Positions 14,868 to 22,886 of a stretch of 36,906 nucleotides of DNA are shown here, one piece after another. The stretch is from Ignavibacteriales bacterium. Lineage in GTDB: Bacteria; Bacteroidota; Ignavibacteria; Ignavibacteriales; Ignavibacteriaceae. The stretch's first letter is position 1. Each line of letters opens with the position of its first letter. The translations under genes were made by a program, and so were the position numbers. The stretch covers positions 1 through 36,906 of the forward strand of contig JAGUYG010000005.1 of the NCBI GenBank assembly GCA_020061465.1, read 5' to 3'. The notes beneath the pieces were generated by a model, which worked only from the letters and a program-made list of their open reading frames with translations, was not told the DNA's origin and made no database searches.

Positions 14868-15944
14868 TTATCTGTGGAATCGATTTTTCCAAAATTTTTT
14901 GGAAATGATTGTCCTTGAAAGCCCGACCAATGATCCCACCCCATAAGCTATGTGCAAGGAACAGAAAATGAACGGCATCATTAAAATATATTTGCCGTTC
15001 TTTTCTTTAATAGCAATCTTTAGGGAAAAATAAAGACTTAACAAGAAGTAAGGGCCCAATATGAACAGGAGAAACCAAAGAAAATATCGATAGAATAAGG
15101 ATAAAATTCCTAGAGTGAATAAGCCAGAAACAAAAACCAGTGGCACCAAATGTCTCCAGGAAACAGGCATAAAACAAGAATATTTGAAAGGAATAATTGC
15201 CCAGATACCATTTCTATAATTGTGCCACCAAAATGATTTAAAGCTAGAGCGAGCGTGGTAGTAACTTACAAGTTCTGGCACTAACAATATCTTGAGTCCG
15301 GCTCTTCTAAGCCTTAAACTTAATTCCATGTCTTGGCTGTAAACAAGATTTTCATTAAATAAGCCAATTTTGTTGAATATCTCTCTCTTATAACAGGGCC
15401 CAAATACTGTACTAGCCCACTTTGGGTTTTTTGAACCAATTCTAAAATCAGAATTTCCAACACCAAAAGAACTAGAAATACTCTGAGCTATTGCTTTCCC
15501 GAGCAAGTTATTAGTTCTAGGAATTGTTTTTATTATCCCCCCAACGCAGTCTGCTCTGTATTCTTTTAAATATTTTATACATCCATTTATATACTCTTCT
15601 TGATACTCATTATGCGAGCTTGCCCATATAATTAAATCCCCTCTCGAATTATTTATCCCAATGTTCAGAGCACAAGAAATTATTCTTTTTGGATTATCTA
15701 GGAGCTTGATAAAAGGATATTTTTTTGTGTATTCTTTAATCATTGTTCTTGTTCTTTCTTCACTCATACCGTCTACAACTAAAACTTCAAGCTTATCTAT
15801 AGGAAAATTTTGTCTAATAATGGAATCAAGACATCTAGCTATGTATTTTTCTTCTGCAATGCTAGAAGAATCAAGACACCTGCCAGAATATTTTTGCTCA
15901 TTTCGGCAAGGGATGATGACTGAAATTAAGCTTTGATCAGAAAT
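14868..15944 (-). CDS. GT2 glycosyltransferase with C-terminal membrane helices, non-canonical start
   Basis: This membrane-associated family 2 glycosyltransferase shows SVIIPCRNE at the N-terminus, LEVLVVDGMSEERTR, a DxD-like region replaced by WASSHNEYQ, the acceptor-side FGPCYKREIFNKIGLF and SQDMELSLRLRRAG, then two to three C-terminal helices (about 230-290). This sub-family is like ExoA/succinoglycan-type enzymes. The only in-frame ATG (15767) would cut off the first 59 residues, including the UDP-binding strand. The frame is open to 15962, and AAGG stands 7 nt before an ATT at 15944, so I favour initiation there (358 residues). The N-terminus also holds a diverged 45-bp tandem duplication (15810-15899). 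It may alternatively be a pseudogene that has lost its start. Confidence 0.75.
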   Translation of the reverse strand: MSDQSLISVIIPCRNEQKYSGRCLDSSSIAEEKYIARCLDSIIRQNFPIDKLEVLVVDGMSEERTRTMIKEYTKKYPFIKLLDNPKRIISCALNIGINNSRGDLIIWASSHNEYQEEYINGCIKYLKEYRADCVGGIIKTIPRTNNLLGKAIAQSISSSFGVGNSDFRIGSKNPKWASTVFGPCYKREIFNKIGLFNENLVYSQDMELSLRLRRAGLKILLVPELVSYYHARSSFKSFWWHNYRNGIWAIIPFKYSCFMPVSWRHLVPLVFVSGLFTLGILSLFYRYFLWFLLFILGPYFLLSLYFSLKIAIKEKNGKYILMMPFIFCSLHIAYGVGSLVGLSRTIISKKFWKNRFHR

Positions 15945-16037
15945 GATATTACCTTGTTTTAATCATTTAAAAGTAAATTCATAATTTACATTGAATCAAT
16001 GATTGGATGGAGATTTGAAGAGATCTTTGGGTCTACC

Positions 16038-17486
16038 CTAATTTTTTCCCTTTAATCTTATTAAGAGAAATTTTAAATAATTTGATAGGGCAAAGAGCAA
16101 GGGTCTATAATAAAAAAAATCCCTTTCTCCCTGAATAAAATGCAATAAATGATTCCAAATAATCCTAGGCCTGCAATAGAACTCTGTTATGGCTTGTTTT
16201 TGTAACGCCTTCATCTGATCTGGTTTAAGGGAAGGAGTTTCTATTACAGCATTTCCCCATCTTGTAAATTCTCTCCAATCGCTAGTCAATAATTTTATCC
16301 CTTCTTCTTTAAGAGCTTGATTATATATTTCAGTGCCAGGGAGAGGGGTCATAATATTGAAATTTGCCCTATCTATCTTTAATCTTTTGGAGAAATCGAT
16401 AGTCTTTCTAACAGTTTCTAATGTTTCAAATGGGAACCCTATAATAAATGATCCTCGAGTTTCAATTCCTATATCTTTTATAATTTTGAAAGCTCTTTCA
16501 AAATCTTCTAATAGCAATTTCTTTTCTACTTTATTTAATATACCTTGATCCCCACTTTCCACTCCCAATGAAATCATGTGGCAACCTGCCTTTTTCATGA
16601 TAGAAACAATTTCTTGGGTTACAAGATTGGCTCTTGTCATACACCACCACGGAATACTAATTTTTCTGTTAATCATTTCTTCACATATTTTAAATACATG
16701 TTCTTTTTTATAGCTAAAGCTTTCATCTAAAAAGACAAAGTACTCATGTTTATATTTTTTCACGCAGTATTCAATTTCATCAACTATGTCAACAGGATTC
16801 CTAACTCTCATTCTTCTACTATTGAAGAAAGAATAGCAATAACTACAGTTATAAGGGCACCCTCTTCCAGTCAAGATTGTTCCAAATGGTCTCATGCCTT
16901 TCTTGGGAACTGAATACAAATAATCCTCAGGGGCCATCAAGTCTCTGTCAGGCCAAGGAAGGGTGTCTATGTCATCAATAAAAGGGCGGCCTTCATTGTA
17001 AATGATTTGTTCATCTCTTCTAAAAGATAGACCTTTTATCCCTGCATAATCTGAATTACCATTTTCTAATGCGTTTAGAAACTCTAACATAGTTATCTCA
17101 CCCTCTCCTCTAATTACAAAATCTATCTCCGGATAATCCTTTAAGGTTTCTTCTGGTAAGGCTGAAACATGGGAGGCCCCAAAAACTATTTTTGCTTTGA
17201 AAGATTTTTTGATTATCCTTACTATTTCTATACAATTAAAAAATTCTGGTGTGGTTGGGCCAAAACCAATCACTGCTGGCTCAATTCGTTCGATTTCACG
17301 CAATAATTCTTCAATAGAATAGTTTTTTACCTCATTGTCTATAAGGAAAACTCGATGTCCATGCTTTTTTAAATAGGAAGCTAAATAAAGAATTCCCGTG
17401 GAGGGCAATACTAATTTTGGTGATTTTGTTTCCTTGAAGACCTTGTAAATACCTGAAAAAGCAGGTCTAATAAATAGAACCTTCAT
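16038..17486 (-). CDS. B12-binding-domain radical SAM protein
   Basis: This is a 482-residue protein. An N-terminal cobalamin-binding-like domain (about 1-140; LPSTGILYLASYLKKHGHRV ... VIGFGPTTPEFF ... FGASHVSALPEETLKD) lacks the DxHxxG motif, as is common in this family. A radical SAM domain follows with the cluster motif RGCPYNCSYCYSF near 214 and late GVESGDQGIL and GFPFETLETVRKTI motifs. A helical tail may bind the membrane. Relatives make C-methyl groups, rearrangements or epimerisations in antibiotics, lipids and glycans. Here a modification of a sugar or lipid carrier is likely, but the reaction is unknown. AGGAGG lies upstream of two consecutive ATGs; the second, at 17486, is better spaced. 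Confidence 0.88.
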   Translation of the reverse strand: MKVLFIRPAFSGIYKVFKETKSPKLVLPSTGILYLASYLKKHGHRVFLIDNEVKNYSIEELLREIERIEPAVIGFGPTTPEFFNCIEIVRIIKKSFKAKIVFGASHVSALPEETLKDYPEIDFVIRGEGEITMLEFLNALENGNSDYAGIKGLSFRRDEQIIYNEGRPFIDDIDTLPWPDRDLMAPEDYLYSVPKKGMRPFGTILTGRGCPYNCSYCYSFFNSRRMRVRNPVDIVDEIEYCVKKYKHEYFVFLDESFSYKKEHVFKICEEMINRKISIPWWCMTRANLVTQEIVSIMKKAGCHMISLGVESGDQGILNKVEKKLLLEDFERAFKIIKDIGIETRGSFIIGFPFETLETVRKTIDFSKRLKIDRANFNIMTPLPGTEIYNQALKEEGIKLLTSDWREFTRWGNAVIETPSLKPDQMKALQKQAITEFYCRPRIIWNHLLHFIQGERDFFYYRPLLFALSNYLKFLLIRLKGKN

Positions 17487-17532
17487 CATTACCTCCTAAG
17501 TATAATTCAATGAACAAAGCACTCTCTCATTA

Positions 17533-18579
17533 TTATAATGGATTTTTACTTAAATAATGAAGTAGTTGCTTCTGATAATTTAGATTATCTAAAGAGCTTG
17601 GTATCTTAATTTGATAACATTCATAATGCGCGAATGTACGTCTAAAAATGTCTTTAATCTCACTAAAAAGTGAAGTTAACGAAAATTTACTTAGTGCACT
17701 ATACGTATATAAAATTGCCATGGATTGATACCATTCTTGAAATAAAACATTTACACAAATTTCCGCCAAATCGCTAGAATTGATTCGTTTGACTGTGATT
17801 TCATCGAGACTATTTTCTAAGCGGCATAAGTAATATATCTCTTCAATTTGACCTTCTTTTATAATACAGTTTTCACCAAATATTTTTTTAGGTGACATGT
17901 TGATATATTTAATCTTTATAGAATAAAGTATTAAAAGTAATAGTTTAATGGCCCTATAATTTTTGTGTTTTTCAAGAGGTTCAATGATTTTATCTAATAT
18001 TTTGTCTATCCTAAATCCATTTTCTATTTTTAAAATATCAAGGTGATAGGGATAAATAGAAAAGTCAGATGGATAACTTAAAATCTTTCTTTCATTTATA
18101 ATGTTCATATCATCCCCAAATAATTTTCCCCCACTATATATTATTGCAGAAATTGTTGTTGTTTTCCCTACCCCACCAAATGCTGGAAAGAGATAATTTT
18201 TTCCCTTATATTTTGCTGCAGCTGCATGTATAAGAGAATAGCCTTTAGTTAATAATATTAATTCAATTAAGAAGCTAAGGGGGATTAGAAACTTTTCACA
18301 ATACACAACAAAAGGAACATCAATAAAATTAAAGCAAAATTTCTCAATAGGTATATTTAGATAATTATTGGAGTTGTAATAATAGTAGTTCGATATAACA
18401 ATAGAGTTTTCAAATTTTGGGCATTTGGAATGATCATATATGAATATATTAATATTTTTATCCTCTACAAATGACTCTTCAAACTCCCCAATTTGATGCA
18501 TGGTTTCCACTATCTTTGACGAGACGTTGGACTCAAATTTTATTTTGACTATGTTGTGTATGTTAAAATACTTTATCAT
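17533..18579 (-). CDS. HprK-like P-loop protein of a polysaccharide locus
   Basis: This is a 348-residue protein resembling the HPr kinase/phosphorylase C-terminal fold. Its core is YSLIHAAAAKYKGKNYLFPA followed by FGGVGKTTT (Walker A, near 150) and KLFGDDMNII (acidic Walker B-like pair). The N-terminal 110 residues and C-terminal 130 are not recognised. Such proteins recur next to glycosyltransferases, in exosortase-linked and lasso-peptide loci, without a known substrate. Genuine HprK of the carbon-catabolite pathway has a different N-terminal domain and is not expected here. The ATG overlaps the stop of the upstream GT2 gene (TAATG), so the two are translationally coupled. The gene is among the most AT-rich in the window. 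Confidence 0.75.
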   Translation of the reverse strand: MIKYFNIHNIVKIKFESNVSSKIVETMHQIGEFEESFVEDKNINIFIYDHSKCPKFENSIVISNYYYYNSNNYLNIPIEKFCFNFIDVPFVVYCEKFLIPLSFLIELILLTKGYSLIHAAAAKYKGKNYLFPAFGGVGKTTTISAIIYSGGKLFGDDMNIINERKILSYPSDFSIYPYHLDILKIENGFRIDKILDKIIEPLEKHKNYRAIKLLLLILYSIKIKYINMSPKKIFGENCIIKEGQIEEIYYLCRLENSLDEITVKRINSSDLAEICVNVLFQEWYQSMAILYTYSALSKFSLTSLFSEIKDIFRRTFAHYECYQIKIPSSLDNLNYQKQLLHYLSKNPL

Positions 18580-19571
18580 TACGATTTATTCCTTTTTAGA
18601 CTTATTCTTTTATTAAAAAATTCTAGATCTCCTTTTTTAATTTCATCCAAGTGTTTGATACAATAAATACTCGATTCTAATAAATGTCCGATTCTAATTA
18701 GTTCTATTTTAGATAATTTGGAAAGAAAACGACCTACAGCGAAAAACAACTTTCCGATCCTGCTCATAAAATAAATTAGTTTATTTTTAAAATTTTGGTC
18801 AAACATTTTATAAAAAAGATACAGCTCGTAAATTTCACACATATCACTCAATTGTTTTTGGGGCATTCTTCCTTTCGGTGATACTTTATGGATCAATTTT
18901 GCATAAGGAGTAATGTATAATGAGCTATGATACCTTTTAAAAACTCTATATGATAAATCTATATCTTCTCCTTGGGACCATTTTTTTAAGTTTTCATCAT
19001 ATTTGAATTGCTCTAAAATGCTTCTTCTATAAGAGTGGTTTGCTCCTGAAAGCCATTCGCATGGAATAATTCTATTTAATGGATAAGGGTAGATTGAACT
19101 TATAGAAGGCAAAACCCTGCACTCGTCTTCTTTTAAATAACTAAGGAAAAAAATCTTAGAAATTAGATTTATGATTTTTAAAGTTTTCTTCTTTGTTATA
19201 TAAATATAACCTTGAACACCTAAAGCATTTGGATATCGTTCATAAACTTTTACAATTTCTTTCAGGTAATCCTTATCCACAACTACGTCATCGTCTAAAA
19301 ACAAAATTATGTCTCCACCAGCATTCTGGATTCCGATATTTCTTGCCACCGTTAAGCTATTTTCTCTCTTATTTTCTATGTATTTCAAAGGTATGTTATG
19401 TTTTCTGAAATCTTCTTTTTTATTCTTTATCAAATTTCCCAATTCGCTATTATCTCCGTTATCCACAACTATTATCTCGTCAGGTAAAGTTGTCTGAAAC
19501 AAAATTAAATTTAAACACTCATTTAATTCTTCCCCTCTATTATATGTTACAATAATTATTGAGATTTTCAT
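18579..19571 (-). CDS. GT2 family glycosyltransferase
   Basis: This is a 330-residue GT-A enzyme: ISIIIVTYNRGEELNECLN at the start, DEIIVVDNGD, the metal-binding ILFLDDDVVVDKDYL, WLSGANHSYRRSIL on the acceptor side and WSQGEDIDLSYRVFKRY near the base. The first ATG in the open frame is at 19589, but the one at 19571 puts the conserved beta-strand at the N-terminus as usual. Neither has a clear Shine-Dalgarno sequence. It probably adds one sugar of the repeat unit at the cytoplasmic face. Its 3' end overlaps the start of the HprK-like gene by one base. Confidence 0.9.
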   Translation of the reverse strand: MKISIIIVTYNRGEELNECLNLILFQTTLPDEIIVVDNGDNSELGNLIKNKKEDFRKHNIPLKYIENKRENSLTVARNIGIQNAGGDIILFLDDDVVVDKDYLKEIVKVYERYPNALGVQGYIYITKKKTLKIINLISKIFFLSYLKEDECRVLPSISSIYPYPLNRIIPCEWLSGANHSYRRSILEQFKYDENLKKWSQGEDIDLSYRVFKRYHSSLYITPYAKLIHKVSPKGRMPQKQLSDMCEIYELYLFYKMFDQNFKNKLIYFMSRIGKLFFAVGRFLSKLSKIELIRIGHLLESSIYCIKHLDEIKKGDLEFFNKRISLKRNKS

Positions 19572-19625
19572 TAGCAAGCTGTATGGCATTACTCACAGAA
19601 GTGAGAAATTACCCCACGGACTCCT

Positions 19626-20369
19626 TTACTCCATGATTACTCTAATCATAAATCCTTGTTTCAGCCAAGGTTCTTCTGGCCATAGCTCTTTTGGGAGCTT
19701 GGTCAAATAAATAGAATCCTTCGATACATATTTTTTTAGCAAATCAACATAGTTTCTTTTCCAATTACCGTGGTCGTAAAAGCATGCATATTTCTTTAAG
19801 TGCTCATCGTGCAATTCAATGAAAATCAAAGCGCGACGCGTAATACGGAACATCTCTTTTATAACGGAGTCAATTTTATCCGCACCAATATATATTAACA
19901 AAGCATCCGTGAAGACGATATCAAAACTTTTATTTTGCAATTGTTTTAGTTCATCTGCTTTACCAACTAACAGTTTAACGTTTAAAATATTTTCTTTGGT
20001 AAACCATTCATTACCAATTTGAACCGATTTTGGATTAATATCAATTCCTCTTATCATGGCGTTAGGGAAGCTTTTAGCAATTACATAAAGGTTGGGGCCA
20101 AAACCACATCCTATTTCCAAAACACTAGAGACGGGATCGAATGCCTCTAACGCTTTCACTAAAAAAAGCCGGCGGGGATGGTCTTGAGATCCGAACCCTT
20201 TTTCAATCTCAGAAAGCGGCCGTTTGACCCATCTTTTTTCTTCGATTTTTGTCCCAAATAAACACATCTGCAAACCACTAATTTTCCAATATAAATGCCG
20301 AACAAAAGAGAAAAGGGTTGGAAATAGCGCTTGAAAGTTATTTTTTACTTTACCGATCATTTTTACCAT
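19626..20369 (-). CDS. SAM-dependent class I methyltransferase
   Basis: This 247-residue protein has the SAM-binding motif SSVLEIGCGFGPNLYVI near residue 82, the acidic end of strand 2 in IRGIDINPKSVQIG, KADELKQL and the post-motif FDIVFTDALLIYIG. It probably methylates a sugar of the glycan. The gene overlaps the end of the GT4 gene by about 20 nt. ATGs at 20369 and 20360 are both possible and neither has a strong ribosome binding site, so the start is uncertain by three codons. Confidence 0.82.
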   Translation of the reverse strand: MVKMIGKVKNNFQALFPTLFSFVRHLYWKISGLQMCLFGTKIEEKRWVKRPLSEIEKGFGSQDHPRRLFLVKALEAFDPVSSVLEIGCGFGPNLYVIAKSFPNAMIRGIDINPKSVQIGNEWFTKENILNVKLLVGKADELKQLQNKSFDIVFTDALLIYIGADKIDSVIKEMFRITRRALIFIELHDEHLKKYACFYDHGNWKRNYVDLLKKYVSKDSIYLTKLPKELWPEEPWLKQGFMIRVIME

Positions 20370-21450
20370 ACAATAGCTCTATGTAGATATTTTCCATTTT
20401 GTGCATTTCTATTTGGTAATTATTTCTTTCCTCAATTATCTTTCTATTACTTTTACCAAATCTTTCTCTTACCTCTTTATTCCTTAAGATATATATAATC
20501 TTCTCAGCCAACATCTTTGGATCTTTTATAGGCACTAAAAATCCATTCTCTCCGTCTTTAACCCATATCTTATTCTCACCAAAATCCGTGATTATTACGG
20601 GTAATCCACAAGCCATAGCTTCGGCTGTACTAGCAGCAAGCCCAGCATCTGATGAGGAAGTAGAAATATAAATATCTGACGTTACCAGATATTGGGGGAG
20701 TTCATCGTTTGAAATCTGGCCTACAAACCTGACGCTCTCTGAAACTCCCAAAGATTTAGCTAATCTATTTAGCTTCCCTTCACTAGAGCCTGTCCCACCA
20801 ATCACAAATTTTGCAATTGGAATCTCTTTTAAAACATGAGGTATAGAGTTAATTAAAGATTCAATGTCATATATTGGTTCAAGACTTCTTAGACTTATTA
20901 TTAAGGGCGAGTTGAATATCCCTAATTTATGTCTGAGCTTTTCACTTCTCTCTCCAGGATTAAATTTTTCAGTATCGGTTCCAAAGTAGACAATGTGAAT
21001 TTTTTTAGGCTCCACTCCTAGCCGCGTCATTTCGGCTCGCATATGTTCTGCATCACATGTTATCAAGTCTCCTTTGCTTAATGCAAATTTTATCAAGGGT
21101 CTTTTTATCTTAGATTTTCCTGCGATTAAAACATCAGAGCCCCAAGCAGTTACAATAATGGGATGAAATTTGCTTAATGCACCTACTAAACCATAAGTTC
21201 CCGCAGAGTGGACATGCAGAATCTCTGGTTGAATACTTTCTATTAATTTTCTAACCCGTGGAACTGCTAGCAATATCTGAAATGCCTTTATTGGAAACCG
21301 CTTTATCTCATAAAAATCCACATTTTCAATACTATCTATACTCGGTGTAGCAAGGGATATCCAGTGAATTTCGTATCCTTTGTCAGCAAAGTATTTAATC
21401 CAGCGATGACTATGAACAGAATTAGCAGGTGCTAAGAAACAAATCTTCAT
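20350..21450 (-). CDS. GT4 family glycosyltransferase
   Basis: This is a 366-residue GT-B enzyme. Its N-terminal domain (MKICFLAPANSVHSHRWIKYF ... LHVHSAGTYGLVGAL) resembles WbnK/PglA-like glycosyltransferases. The C-terminal nucleotide-sugar domain has LISLRSLEPIYDIESLI, KFVIGGTGSSEGKL and the retaining-enzyme motif AGLAASTAEAMACGLPVIITD with its Glu pair. The start is ATG at 21450, 10 nt after the polymerase stop; the open frame begins earlier at a TTG inside the polymerase gene. It likely adds a hexose or fucose with retention of configuration. Confidence 0.9.
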   Translation of the reverse strand: MKICFLAPANSVHSHRWIKYFADKGYEIHWISLATPSIDSIENVDFYEIKRFPIKAFQILLAVPRVRKLIESIQPEILHVHSAGTYGLVGALSKFHPIIVTAWGSDVLIAGKSKIKRPLIKFALSKGDLITCDAEHMRAEMTRLGVEPKKIHIVYFGTDTEKFNPGERSEKLRHKLGIFNSPLIISLRSLEPIYDIESLINSIPHVLKEIPIAKFVIGGTGSSEGKLNRLAKSLGVSESVRFVGQISNDELPQYLVTSDIYISTSSSDAGLAASTAEAMACGLPVIITDFGENKIWVKDGENGFLVPIKDPKMLAEKIIYILRNKEVRERFGKSNRKIIEERNNYQIEMHKMENIYIELLYGKNDR

Positions 21451-21460
21451 AATTGTTTGT

Positions 21461-22885
21461 TCAACTCTTTTTATAATCAACCATTCTCGTAGGGGAAAAC
21501 CATTTGTTTATTACCTTTGCCAATACCAGAACTGGAAGAACTTTTGACCAAAAAATGGGGAAAAATGCGTAGAGCGGTTGAAGACATGTCGGTATTCCAT
21601 TAGTCAGAAGAGAAGCAGCAAAGCTTACAGCGACAATCACGCCAACTAATCCTCCTCTTGCATCACACCAGCTGAGTATAATCTTCCAAAGGATGCCTGT
21701 GAAGAAACCAGCGAGGATAACCCAAATCCATCCCCCTTCCCAGTAAGCATGAGCCGAGGCGAGAAAAGGCCCCATTTGGTCTAATGGGCTGCCCTTTCCG
21801 CGCTGAACGAGGAACATCGCGGATCCATAGTTCGTTTCATCCATGCTACCAGGCGGTCTTTTTTCAGCCCAAATAATGCGTGGCACCGGAAAATATAGAG
21901 CAGACAGCAGTGGTTTAGCTCCTGCACCGTTACCGTTATCGTACAGGCTATAAAGGAACACGGAGTTCCTAACATCCTCAGCTCGAATTGCCATTTCACC
22001 CAACAACTCTGAACTGTAGCCTGTGGTTTGGGATTTTCCTACTATCCCGTCAATAAAAGCCTTACCCACAAACCTCAATTTTTCAGCATAACTTGCGCCA
22101 TAAAGCCCTGTGTAGATTTCCCATCGCATAGTATATTGCAAGAACGAGAACATTGAAAGTCCCAAAATGGCCAGAAGCCCAGTTATAACAACCAATTTTC
22201 TATTTTTTTTTAGGAGGCCAAAAGCTAATAATAGCGATAGGGGCCGGGCTAAGTGTCCTCGGAATCCACGCATAAGCCCGGCGACTATGTATAAGCCTGC
22301 AATCCCAACTCCTATGGCACGGATACCCTTTGAATATTTCATATCGGCAACAACATAGCAGGCGGCGATAAGGGAAGGGTATTCAAACGCCTGCCAAAGC
22401 CAAGATAGGAGCATTTCACCAACATTTTCATGCCTTATGATTTCCGCATGGTGTATGATATCATCAAGTTCTGTAGGCATAGCAAGTGCTAGTTTTAATG
22501 TGATGGGCAGTCCTATCACTACCAATGTTGTAGCCAACTTTCTTTCATTCGAAGTCATCCCCCATATCCCGTAATTGTATTTCGTCACTTTTACAGAGCT
22601 ACTCTTGATAAGGACAAAACCTAACAAAAACATTATCACGAAAAGTGTGTGACCCATCAACACTATAACAATATCCTGAACATCTACACCGATTTGTCTT
22701 TCGAGTTCAAAACCCGTTATTACTGAATAGTACATAGGGAATGTAACGAAGGCTATTTCGTAGAAAAAAGTCAACCCAAAAACAACATGTGTACGTCCTG
22801 AGAAATACCTATTAAGCCACAGGAAAATAACTGGCGAAATCATACTCAAAAAGAGGACACTCGTTGACATTATAATCTTTTCCAT
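21461..22885 (-). CDS. O-antigen/capsule repeat-unit polymerase (Wzy-like)
   Basis: This 474-residue integral membrane protein has about ten hydrophobic segments spread over its length and a large loop near residues 250-360 (ending RIIWAEKRPPGSMDETNYG). It resembles O-antigen polysaccharide polymerases of the oligosaccharide-repeat-unit type: an early VFGLTFFYEIAFVTFP helix, MRGFRGHLARP near the middle and SAHAYWEGGWIWVILAGFF. Wzy proteins join flipped repeat units in the periplasm. It is the only polymerase candidate in the locus, next to a flippase and Wzz. The gene is noticeably richer in G+C than its neighbours. AAAGGA precedes the ATG, which lies 1 nt after the upstream stop. Confidence 0.8.
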   Translation of the reverse strand: MEKIIMSTSVLFLSMISPVIFLWLNRYFSGRTHVVFGLTFFYEIAFVTFPMYYSVITGFELERQIGVDVQDIVIVLMGHTLFVIMFLLGFVLIKSSSVKVTKYNYGIWGMTSNERKLATTLVVIGLPITLKLALAMPTELDDIIHHAEIIRHENVGEMLLSWLWQAFEYPSLIAACYVVADMKYSKGIRAIGVGIAGLYIVAGLMRGFRGHLARPLSLLLAFGLLKKNRKLVVITGLLAILGLSMFSFLQYTMRWEIYTGLYGASYAEKLRFVGKAFIDGIVGKSQTTGYSSELLGEMAIRAEDVRNSVFLYSLYDNGNGAGAKPLLSALYFPVPRIIWAEKRPPGSMDETNYGSAMFLVQRGKGSPLDQMGPFLASAHAYWEGGWIWVILAGFFTGILWKIILSWCDARGGLVGVIVAVSFAASLLTNGIPTCLQPLYAFFPIFWSKVLPVLVLAKVINKWFSPTRMVDYKKS

Positions 22886-22886
22886 C

